NCBI GenBank assembly: GCA_027325115.1 | Contig: DAHWFG010000312.1 | Location: 1-5,197, forward strand | Direction: 5' to 3' | DNA from: JAKBCQ01 sp021807585 | GTDB lineage: Bacteria; Planctomycetota; Planctomycetia; Isosphaerales; Isosphaeraceae | DNA length: 5,197 nucleotides | In this document: in pieces, positions 1 through 5,197 of the stretch | How the letters are laid out: the number at the start of each line of letters is the position of its first letter | How positions within the stretch are numbered: the stretch's first letter is position 1 | Notes under the pieces: model-generated | What the model saw: only the letters and a program-made list of their open reading frames with translations | Database searches by the model: none | Told to the model about the DNA's origin: nothing | Position numbers and translations under genes: made by a program

Positions 1-185
1 ACAAGATCGGTCAGCACGAGGTCGATCGGTTCGTCCTTTTCGAGCTGCTTTTTGATGACGGCCGTTCCCTCTTTTTGCCCCTTGGCTGTGTATAGCTTCC
101 AACCAGGATTCGCGTCCTGGAGATAGAGTTTAAGCGCCTCTCGGTTTTCTTTTTCGTCATCGACGATCAGGATTCTCGGCGTCAT
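1..185 (-). CDS. Response regulator, receiver domain (partial, runs off the left edge)
   Basis: Sixty-one complete codons of the N-terminus are present, starting MTPRILIVDDEKENREAL. This is the classic first strand and acidic pocket of a CheY-like receiver domain (D9, D10). The segment IDLVLTDLV near the edge supplies the expected phosphoacceptor aspartate, D60. The protein should accept phosphate from the histidine kinase encoded immediately upstream. The output domain lies outside the window, so it is unknown whether this is a stand-alone receiver, a DNA-binding regulator or an enzyme. The ATG lies 9 bases after the kinase stop, and a TAAGGA sequence overlapping that stop codon sits 6 bases before the ATG. 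This suggests one transcript and translational coupling. The receiver identity is clear; the partner assignment rests on adjacency. Confidence 0.93.
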   Translation of the reverse strand, partial: MTPRILIVDDEKENREALKLYLQDANPGWKLYTAKGQKEGTAVIKKQLEKDEPIDLVLTDL

Positions 186-194
186 GTTCGATCC

Positions 195-2066
195 TTACTT
201 TTTCTTCCGCTTCGACTTAGGATGAATTTTCGGTTTCTCAAAATGTTCCAGTATTGAGCTAGAAGGTTCATCCAACATTGGCAGCATGATTTTCATCACG
301 CATCCTTGGCCATGTTGGCCTATTTCTTGAATCGATCCTCCGTGACCTTCAATGATACGGCGAACGATCGCTAAACCCAAGCCGGAACCTTCGGGACGAT
401 TGGAATGAAAAGCCTGGAAAATCTTATCTTTTTCACTCGTCAACACTCCCGGTCCATTGTCGGAAAATAGAATAACGAGGAATTTCATCGAAGACGCTTT
501 ATCATCGAAACTTGATTCTATCGATTCAGTAACATTAATTAATATTCTTCTGGGAGAGTCTCGCATCCAAGTCAACGAATTTTTGATCAGTTCATCGAAA
601 CATTCGGCCAATCGTTTGGGGTCTGCCTGAATCGTGATCTTTTGGCCGCATCCGATGGTGGTTTCCACACCTTGTGCTTGAGCGACGCGACAGGAATCAT
701 CCAGAAGAGGTCGAAATTGAGTCGGCTCGAGATTGATATTCAGAGCCGTGCTTAAATGTTTGAATTGATCCAGGATATCCTTCGCTTTATCGATCGAAGC
801 TCTCAAATCGGATAAGATCGCGATCGCGTCGGCTTGATTATTTTCAGAAATCCGTTTTTCGATCGGATCGATAAACGTTTCGATAGCGAAAACCGGATTG
901 CCGAGTTTATGAGCTGCGACAAAAGCGAGATCCTTCCAGATTGCGTCGCTTTCCGCCGATACGCGCAATCTCTTTTCTTTCTCCAATTCGGTGTTCTTTT
1001 CGACGAGCTGCTTCATCAAATTATCTTTTTCCAGGTTGATTTCTTCTAACGATTTCCGATGAGTCGATCGAGACCTGTAATCTTCCGAGAAATATTTTAT
1101 GCAGATATCTGGAAATCGAGAAATTAGCTTTGTTAAATGATTCTGATCCCAAATTCGCAATCGGATATCATGAATTCCAAATTTTGGAATACCAGCCTCT
1201 TGTTTGAGAATGCTCCGCAAGTTATTGATATCATCTGTAGAAACATCGTTAAGCTGAATAATAAGAATTGTGAAATTATTCTCCGGTTCTTTTGGTTTAA
1301 AATCCACACTATAGTCGCTTATCATCTGCGATACGATTTCCGAACTATGTCTTATACTCTTAAGAGGTTTTAGAAATCGGCCGGTTGATATAAGCCAAGT
1401 ATCATGATAGAAATATCTATCCGGATCCGATTTCGGCAGCTCGGCTATAATATCTATAGATCCTCTTCTTTTGACCCATTCGATATGTTGGAATCCTAAT
1501 TGTGTTAGCAATTCGACGCAAAGATTCTCGGATTCTGATCTTTCTATCCGATTTAAATCAATAATGTACGGAATAGGATATTTGTCTTCGGTTCCTTGGA
1601 AAAATTGGGATGCCGTCCGTTTGAATAGAGTTAAGTAATTGAGAATCTCATTTTCCATGCGAATCCGGCTCTCTAGGTCGTTATCATACGCGATGTTAAA
1701 GCTATCCGTAAATTCTATTCGTCTCATGAACCATTCTTTATTATAAATAAGGATTGTCGGTCTTCCTTGCGACTTCATTTTATAGACGGCTCTAATATCA
1801 TCATCATTTAGCATTGTAATATCTACGATCAGGCATCCGTAATCAATGATAGCATTATCTATCGAGCTGGACATTCTTGCTATCAAGGATTCCCAACCTC
1901 CTTGTTGTGCAATCTGCTTTTCCGCTTTATAATCGGCCCGAATAATCGCCCTTAAACACGCCTCACGAACATTTTCAAATTGCCATGTGTCTGGAATCAC
2001 CAAAAAACAGGTTGGACGATGATCGATCGATTGGATTGGCTCCAATTCTTCTTCTTTAGGTGGCAT
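195..2066 (-). CDS. Cytoplasmic sensor histidine kinase with degenerate TIR-like and nuclease-fold sensor domains
   Basis: This is a 623-residue protein with no visible membrane segment or signal peptide, so it is probably a soluble kinase. Residues about 19-108 resemble the TIR-like/nucleoside-deoxyribosyltransferase-like fold (CFLVIP strand; CLIVDIT followed by GRPTILI). Residues about 179-327 resemble an Mrr-type PD-(D/E)xK domain (ELLTQLGF, then RRGSIDIIAE with D205), but WLISTGR replaces the usual QxK motif. A charged coiled-coil linker spans about 333-377. The phosphoacceptor H386 lies in AAHKLGNP, an H-box variant differing from the common HELRTPL. The ATPase domain (about 480-596) has N496 in the N box, DNGPG (536-540), F550/F553 and GSGLGLA (G2). 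Start choice: a TTG at 2118-2120 is possible, but GGAG at 2074-2077 is 7 bases before the ATG at 2064-2066 and 4 before the adjacent ATG at 2067-2069. The C-terminus is polybasic (KSKRKKK). It is followed by a response regulator. Kinase function is secure; the sensor-fold assignments are inference. Confidence 0.93.
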   Translation of the reverse strand: MPPKEEELEPIQSIDHRPTCFLVIPDTWQFENVREACLRAIIRADYKAEKQIAQQGGWESLIARMSSSIDNAIIDYGCLIVDITMLNDDDIRAVYKMKSQGRPTILIYNKEWFMRRIEFTDSFNIAYDNDLESRIRMENEILNYLTLFKRTASQFFQGTEDKYPIPYIIDLNRIERSESENLCVELLTQLGFQHIEWVKRRGSIDIIAELPKSDPDRYFYHDTWLISTGRFLKPLKSIRHSSEIVSQMISDYSVDFKPKEPENNFTILIIQLNDVSTDDINNLRSILKQEAGIPKFGIHDIRLRIWDQNHLTKLISRFPDICIKYFSEDYRSRSTHRKSLEEINLEKDNLMKQLVEKNTELEKEKRLRVSAESDAIWKDLAFVAAHKLGNPVFAIETFIDPIEKRISENNQADAIAILSDLRASIDKAKDILDQFKHLSTALNINLEPTQFRPLLDDSCRVAQAQGVETTIGCGQKITIQADPKRLAECFDELIKNSLTWMRDSPRRILINVTESIESSFDDKASSMKFLVILFSDNGPGVLTSEKDKIFQAFHSNRPEGSGLGLAIVRRIIEGHGGSIQEIGQHGQGCVMKIMLPMLDEPSSSILEHFEKPKIHPKSKRKKK

Positions 2067-2122
2067 CATGCTTCTCCGGCTTTGTCGTTCTATCCCTATC
2101 GATGCTTTTCGATTCGTCAATT

Positions 2123-2151
2123 AGCTTAATTCATTCCATTGTTTCGCTCAA
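2123..2151 (-). promoter_or_regulatory. Candidate sigma-70-like promoter for the kinase/regulator pair
   Basis: TTGAGC (2146-2151, minus strand) and TAAGCT (2123-2128) are separated by 17 bases and lie upstream of the kinase start. The -10 match is poor (3 of 6). A second possible -35, TTGACG at 2115-2120, has no good -10 partner. This marks only a plausible position within the 208-base divergent spacer. Confidence 0.2.
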
Positions 2152-2237
2152 GCTATCCGAATGCGGATTTCGCACCGTGATGATTCATGCCCCATTTTTG
2201 TCCATCGCGTCACTCGCTCTGTCGTGACGCTTGGTTG

Positions 2238-2267
2238 TTGCACTTGGCCAGGCTTTCTTCTTATCAT
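2238..2267 (+). promoter_or_regulatory. Candidate promoter of the CYTH gene, giving a nearly leaderless message
   Basis: TTGCAC (2238-2243) is followed after 18 bases by TATCAT (2262-2267), which matches TATAAT at 5 of 6 positions. The -35 match is weak (3 of 6). A start site about 7 bases after the -10 would fall at the ATG (2275) itself. That agrees with the absence of any Shine-Dalgarno sequence before the gene. Confidence 0.35.
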
Positions 2268-2274
2268 CGCATTC

Positions 2275-2859
2275 ATGAGTTACGAAGTCGAACGCAAGTA
2301 TCGTGTCGAAGATCCGGGGGCGATCGAAGAACGGATCCGTGCGCTCGGCGGAAAGCTCGCCGAAACCGTCGATCAGTCCGACACCTATTTGTCGCACCCT
2401 GCGCGGGATTTCGCGGTCACCAACGAGGCGCTGCGGGTTCGCGTCGAAAACGATCGCGCCTGGATCACCTACAAGGGGCCGAGGCTCGCTTCGGCGGTTA
2501 AAACCCGCGAGGAAATCGAGGTTGAACTCGCCCAAGGCGCCGCGGCGCTCGCTCCCATGATCACGATTTGGCTTCGTCTCGGCTTTCAAGAGGTCGCCGT
2601 CGTTCGTAAACAGAGACGCGTCTATCCGCTCGACTGGAACGGTCGAAAGATGATCTGCGCGATCGATCAGGTCGAAGATCTCGGCGGATTCGTCGAGGTC
2701 GAGACGATCGCCGAAACCAAAGACGATCTCGATCAAGCCCGCCGCGCCGTCGTCGATCTCACGACCGAACTCGGCCTCAAAAGCTATATCAGACGATCGT
2801 ATCTCCGAATGGTTTTAGCCTTGAAAAACAGACCGAGCGTCGATCGAATGAATCGATAA
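2275..2859 (+). CDS. CYTH-domain protein (class IV adenylate cyclase / thiamine-triphosphatase-like)
   Basis: The 194-residue product is a single CYTH domain, the triphosphate-tunnel fold that acts on ATP, thiamine triphosphate or inorganic tripolyphosphate with divalent metal. The N-terminal signature ExExK is E4-V-E6-R-K8. Other tunnel residues expected of the family are visible: R54 and R56 (ALRVRVE), K67 (ITYKGP), the acidic strand REEIEVEL (78-85), R111-R115, D131, E141 and E143 (GGFVEVE), and KSYIRRSY (169-176). Length is normal for CyaB-like members and no CHAD domain follows, so this is a stand-alone CYTH protein. The reading frame is open back to 2161, but the 38 extra residues are not CYTH-like; the ATG at 2275 directly precedes the ExExK strand. 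The fold is confident. Substrate cannot be told from sequence, so it may be annotated either as a class IV adenylate cyclase or as a triphosphatase. Confidence 0.92.
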   Translation: MSYEVERKYRVEDPGAIEERIRALGGKLAETVDQSDTYLSHPARDFAVTNEALRVRVENDRAWITYKGPRLASAVKTREEIEVELAQGAAALAPMITIWLRLGFQEVAVVRKQRRVYPLDWNGRKMICAIDQVEDLGGFVEVETIAETKDDLDQARRAVVDLTTELGLKSYIRRSYLRMVLALKNRPSVDRMNR

Positions 2860-3015
2860 TAAGTAAAATATGAAATATTCTTCACTCGTGCGTCGGTTTA
2901 GTTTAACATGAAATAAAGTGGAACATCGTCGGGTTTTCATTTGAATGAAGACCCCTCGCTCGCGCATCGAGTTGGTATTTCAGAATCATTGGATATAATG
3001 AAAGATTCCTCGAAG
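2860..3015. other. Convergent intergenic region
   Basis: This lies between the 3' ends of the CYTH gene (plus) and the BON gene (minus). The first 80 bases are AT-rich. They contain a weak AATAT-GAA-ATATT inverted repeat (2867-2879) without a following T-run, so I do not call a terminator. The second half carries the candidate dispersed repeat annotated separately. No coding sequence is supported. Confidence 0.6.
2941..2985. repeat. Candidate dispersed extragenic repeat (planctomycete type)
   Basis: Within the convergent gap, a GC-rich core (about 2953-2977) abruptly interrupts AT-rich DNA. Read on the minus strand in one frame it gives IPTRCASEGSSFK. I recall similar 'ARRASEG/PTRSASEG' strings as frequent spurious peptides in planctomycete genomes, arising from a dispersed intergenic repeat. 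Only one copy lies in this window, so its repeat nature cannot be shown here. Boundaries are approximate. Confidence 0.35.
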
Positions 3016-3978
3016 TCACGGAACGACATCGACCTGCGATTGAAGCCCCGCGAGCGCCTGGAGGGTTTGGAGGTCGTTGCGGAGGCCGCGGCGTTGCCAA
3101 AAGCGGTTCGCGGTCGCACGAATCAGTACGCGTTTGCCTTTTACTTTGACGTCGAGCGTGCGGAGGCGATCGCCGCCGATCGCGCGCGCCTGGCGTTCGA
3201 TGCGTCGTTTGAGGGCGTCGTCGGTCGCGGGATCGGGCCGCGCGGGTTCGACGGCGATCACGCCGTCGTCGTGATCAATTACCGGGTCGCTTACCACGGA
3301 CGGCCGTCGTTCGATCGCCGCGGGTTCGCGACGCGGCGGTAGAGGTCGAAACAATCCGAAGAACCCGCGTCGAGGAGGCGGATCGGTAACTTTCACGCTT
3401 GAATTGCGCGAGAGATTGGATGCGCGTGGATCGGTTGATGCGCGACGCGTCGTCGAGGGGGCGCCGGTTCGAGTTCGCGGCGTTGGATCGTTTGAATTTC
3501 GAGAGGTCGGTTCGGTGAACGTTCTCGATGGATCGAGATTACCGCGGGATCCGGGGCGTTCGGTTTCGAGTTCGAGCGGGAGGTTCGAGGAGTCGTCGGT
3601 TTCGTTCAGATCGAGAGGCGCGGCCAAACCCGGCGCTCGCTCGGGCGTCACGCGCTCGAAGTTGGGTACGGACAAACGCCGCGGCGGGGGAATGTTCCCA
3701 TCGAGTCCTGGCACGGCGAGGACAGCCGAGCGGCGGGGAGTCGACCCGATTTCACGGTTGGGTCGACTTATCGGTGATTGTGGATTGCGAGCGGGGGACG
3801 CCTTCGGGGTCGCCGACGATTCGGCGGGATTGGGCGCCGGGATCGCAACGACTGGGGCGGCGATCGGCGCTTCGAGATCGGGGGATTGATCGTCGGTCGA
3901 GCTCGCCGAGGCGAGCCGAGCCGAAACGATCGCTCCGGTTATAATAATAAAAGATACGAGTATATGCCGACTTCTCAT
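3016..3978 (-). CDS. Secreted BON-domain protein with long disordered linker
   Basis: This is a 320-residue exported protein. It begins MRSRHILVSFIIITGAIVSA, a basic n-region and hydrophobic core of a signal peptide, with probable cleavage around ARLASA-SS (residues 25-27). Residues about 27-250 are Pro-, Ser-, Arg- and Thr-rich with no obvious fold and are probably disordered. Residues about 253-320 form a BON domain (DALKRRIERQ, then LDVKVKGKRVLIRATA and a closing LQSQVDVVP), a roughly 65-residue module found in periplasmic and osmotic-stress proteins such as OsmY and thought to bind lipid or peptidoglycan surfaces. The start at 3976-3978 is favoured over an upstream in-frame ATG (to 4044) because GGAG (3987-3990) lies 8 bases before it and the signal peptide begins there. 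The protein ends exactly at the end of the BON domain. A periplasmic or surface adaptor role is inference. Confidence 0.85.
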   Translation of the reverse strand: MRSRHILVSFIIITGAIVSARLASASSTDDQSPDLEAPIAAPVVAIPAPNPAESSATPKASPARNPQSPISRPNREIGSTPRRSAVLAVPGLDGNIPPPRRLSVPNFERVTPERAPGLAAPLDLNETDDSSNLPLELETERPGSRGNLDPSRTFTEPTSRNSNDPTPRTRTGAPSTTRRASTDPRASNLSRNSSVKVTDPPPRRGFFGLFRPLPPRREPAAIERRPSVVSDPVIDHDDGVIAVEPARPDPATDDALKRRIERQARAIGGDRLRTLDVKVKGKRVLIRATANRFWQRRGLRNDLQTLQALAGLQSQVDVVP

Positions 3979-3986
3979 AGATCCCG

Positions 3987-3990
3987 CTCC
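3987..3990 (-). promoter_or_regulatory. Ribosome binding site of the BON-domain gene
   Basis: GGAG on the minus strand lies 8 bases before the ATG at 3976-3978. It decides the start in favour of the signal-peptide methionine rather than the in-frame ATG 22 codons upstream. The rest of the spacer 3991-4152 shows no convincing promoter: a TTGACT lies near 4052-4057 but has no -10 partner. Confidence 0.6.
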
Positions 3991-4152
3991 GGAACGGGCG
4001 AGCGCGCCTCCGAGCGCGTCGCCTGCATTCAGATTCGGTTGCAAGATCGGGCGGATTCAGTCAAATCGTGCGATCACGGTCGCGCCCGGGGGGTCGAACT
4101 CGCCTTGGCGTCACAACCCGTGCGATCGCGGGGTGAGATCGACGCGGATCGC

Positions 4153-4494
4153 TTAATAAGGTCGGGTGGCGGGGGGAATGCCGACGACGATCTGCTTGAG
4201 CTCGCCGAGAATGCCCGCGGGCACGCCGACAAACGTCGCGGCGGCGGTTTTGCCGATCGGACCGGTCGCGGTGGTGTCGTAGTATTCGCGAGGTTTCCAG
4301 AGGAGCGGGTGGCGATCGACGAAGGTGGCGGGTTGAGCGGGGACCGATTCGACGACGGTTCCGCCGGCGCTGGTCGTGGTGAGCGGGGCGTCGGTCATCG
4401 CGAGTTGTTGTCGTTTTTCGATTCCGTGGCAGCCCGTACCCGCCGCGATCGCGATGAGTATCAACGCGCATCGATGCAGTTGTTTCGCGGTCAT
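4153..4494 (-). CDS. Small putative lipoprotein, function unknown
   Basis: The predicted product has 113 residues. The N-terminus MTAKQLHRCALILIAIAAGTGC reads as a short basic region, a hydrophobic core and a candidate lipidated cysteine, C22. The lipobox is non-ideal (Gly at -3), so it could also be cleaved by signal peptidase I. The mature part has a polar, Thr/Ser/Val-rich stretch (about 33-58), an aromatic/basic segment RHPLLWKPREYYD (61-73), and a Gly/Ala/Ile-rich C-terminal half (78-107) that may be amphipathic or membrane-associated. I do not recognise a domain. The ATG at 4492-4494 is chosen over an in-frame ATG at 4548 because it opens the signal sequence and AAAGGA (4507-4512) lies 12 bases upstream. 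It sits between two other exported-protein genes on the same strand, which supports a cell-envelope location. Confidence 0.72.
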   Translation of the reverse strand: MTAKQLHRCALILIAIAAGTGCHGIEKRQQLAMTDAPLTTTSAGGTVVESVPAQPATFVDRHPLLWKPREYYDTTATGPIGKTAAATFVGVPAGILGELKQIVVGIPPATRPY

Positions 4495-4530
4495 GTTGAA
4501 GCCGTTTCCTTTCGATGTTTCGTCTTTGGT

Positions 4531-4567
4531 GTCGCGCGATCGTCGCAACCGCCGCGCGACGACGATC
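4531..4567. repeat. Two overlapping, mutually exclusive inverted repeats upstream of the lipoprotein gene
   Basis: GATCGTCG (4538-4545) pairs perfectly with CGACGATC (4560-4567). GTCGCGCG (4531-4538) pairs perfectly with CGCGCGAC (4553-4560). The arms interlock, so only one stem can form at a time. The element lies 37-73 bases before the lipoprotein start, in the 166-base gap after the CAP gene. It could be an operator or leader structure. GC-rich low-complexity sequence could also produce it by chance. Confidence 0.3.
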
Positions 4568-4660
4568 TACCAAACCATACACGACGCGAGGGGATCGGGT
4601 CGGAACGAGGACGGAAAACGCCCCCTCGACCTTGACGGGTATGAGCGTGCTGCCGGATTG

Positions 4661-5197
4661 TCATTTCTTGCGGCGCTTCGGTACGCCGAATTCAACGCAC
4701 CAGTAGAGCTTGCCGCGTTTGGATTTCTTGACGGAGGCGCCGATTTCGGTGTAATTACCGAGGATGTTTTTGCGGTGCGGCGGGCTTTCGAGCCATTCGG
4801 CGACAACCTCTTTGGGAGTGTCTTGTCCGAAGGCGACGTTCTCGCCGATTCTGAGGAAATCGTAGCCGCATTTTTGGACGCGGTCGGCGGGAGAGGAACC
4901 GTCGCTTCCTTTGTGCGACATCGTTTCCTCGTCGGCCATGTCTTGCGCGTGGATCGCCGCGGCCTTCGACAGTTTTTTCTCCTGGACGAGGGGGCGAAGC
5001 CCCTCGCCGCGCCGCGCATCGTTATGACGTTTGATCAGATCTTCAATCCTTGTTTCAAGCTCGGCGGCTTCTTGGGAGTGTTTCTCGGAATCGCCCGGTT
5101 TCGCGTCGTCGCGCGGTTTTTTGTCGTCGCCCGGTTTCGCGTCGTCGCTCGGTTTCGCGTCGTCGCGCGGTTTCGCGTCGTCGCGCGGTTTCGCGTC
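4661..5197 (-). CDS. CAP/SCP-domain (CRISP/antigen 5/PR-1 family) protein, N-terminus beyond the right edge
   Basis: The reading frame is open without a stop from 4663 to the window edge, giving 178 residues of C-terminal protein. Residues 1-36 (counted from the edge) are six-residue Asp/Lys/Pro-rich repeats (DDAKPR and variants), probably a flexible linker. A complete CAP domain follows (about 46-173): IKRHNDARRGEGLRPL, then AAAIHAQDMA, MSHKG (H95), GENVA (E119), EWLESPPHRKNIL (H141), YTEIGASV and YWCVEFGVP. H95, E119 and H141 are the conserved cavity residues expected in bacterial SCP proteins. An internal ATG at 4937-4939 would remove the first two helices of the fold and is not a credible start. 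Bacterial CAP proteins are normally exported, so a signal peptide is expected outside the window. The tail is basic (PKRRKK). Biochemical role is unknown; no colocated gene defines it. Confidence 0.9.
   Translation of the reverse strand, partial: DAKPRDDAKPRDDAKPSDDAKPGDDKKPRDDAKPGDSEKHSQEAAELETRIEDLIKRHNDARRGEGLRPLVQEKKLSKAAAIHAQDMADEETMSHKGSDGSSPADRVQKCGYDFLRIGENVAFGQDTPKEVVAEWLESPPHRKNILGNYTEIGASVKKSKRGKLYWCVEFGVPKRRKK
5093..5197 (-). repeat. 18-base in-frame tandem repeat in the CAP gene
   Basis: Five complete units and 15 bases of a sixth follow an exact 18-base period (plus-strand consensus gcgcggtttcgcgtcgtc), continuing past the edge. Each unit codes for DDAKP plus one variable residue. 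The variable codon is CGC, GGC or AGC (Arg, Gly, Ser), differing only at its first base, and one unit has Lys for Ala. The high identity suggests recent expansion or slippage. The product is a charged, Pro-containing spacer before the CAP domain. Confidence 0.95.

Noticed and set aside
834..1373. Plus-strand open frames of 71 and 78 codons within the kinase gene
   Set aside because: Both are short, Phe/Ile-rich antisense readings without ribosome sites or domain similarity.
2161..2274. Upstream extension of the CYTH gene by 38 codons
   Set aside because: The extension precedes the canonical first strand of the fold, is not a clear signal peptide, and overlaps the best promoter candidate.
2185..2736. 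Long minus-strand open frame (183 codons) opposite the CYTH gene
   Set aside because: It lies antisense to a gene with all its family motifs, resembles no known family, and arises readily because GATC/TCGA-rich codons seldom give stops on the other strand.
4061..4582. Minus-strand open frame of 173 codons overlapping the lipoprotein gene
   Set aside because: The translation is Arg/His/Thr low-complexity typical of an off-frame reading. The alternative frame has a coherent export signal.
3404..4635. Plus-strand open frames (3404-3889, 3528-3944, 3778-4635) opposite the BON and lipoprotein genes
   Set aside because: They are Arg/Gly/Ser-rich without a fold or ribosome site. The opposite strand has signal peptides, ribosome sites and a recognisable BON domain.
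4987..5006. Near-perfect GC-rich hairpin (CGAGGGG stem, 6-base loop), considered as a terminator or repeat insertion
   Set aside because: It lies within the conserved GLRPL segment of the CAP domain and has no T-run, so ordinary coding sequence explains it.
4567..5019. Minus-strand open frame of 150 codons overlapping the CAP gene
   Set aside because: It is an off-frame, Ser/Arg/Pro-rich reading of DNA that codes for a complete CAP domain in the adjacent frame.
5093..5197. Regular repeats considered as a CRISPR array
   Set aside because: The 18-base units are directly contiguous, have no spacers, and stay in frame with the CAP coding sequence.

Overview
The window looks like chromosomal DNA of a GC-rich bacterium, most likely a planctomycete. 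The grounds are a secreted BON-domain protein with a long Pro/Ser/Arg-rich linker, a CAP/SCP-domain protein, weak or absent Shine-Dalgarno sequences at some genes, and an extragenic stretch whose minus-strand translation contains the 'PTRCASEG' type of string I associate with planctomycete dispersed repeats. This assignment is inference. The hexamer CGATCG is strongly over-represented across the whole window.

Left part (1-2069, minus strand): a two-component pair. A cytoplasmic hybrid-architecture sensor histidine kinase (195-2066) is followed after 9 bases by a response regulator (1-185) that runs off the left edge. The kinase core has intact H, N, G1, F and G2 boxes. Its sensor half appears to be made of two enzyme folds that have lost catalytic residues: a TIR-like/nucleoside-deoxyribosyltransferase-like domain, then a PD-(D/E)xK (Mrr-like) nuclease-fold domain. 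The sensor half is much more AT-rich than everything else here. This is the most unusual gene in the window.

Middle (2070-3015): a divergent spacer, then a plus-strand CYTH-domain phosphatase/adenylate cyclase-like protein (2275-2859). It probably has its promoter so close to the ATG that the message would be leaderless. A convergent gap (2860-3015) follows and holds a candidate dispersed repeat.

Right part (3016-5197, minus strand): three exported proteins in the transcription order CAP/SCP-domain protein (4661-5197, N-terminus beyond the right edge), small putative lipoprotein (4153-4494), secreted BON-domain protein (3016-3978). The spacers are 166 and 174 bases, so they need not be one operon, though all three are envelope or extracellular proteins. 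The CAP gene stays open to the window edge, and its upstream part is a perfect-period 18-base tandem repeat coding for an Asp/Lys/Pro linker.

No RNA genes, CRISPR arrays, insertion sequences or convincing intrinsic terminators were seen.
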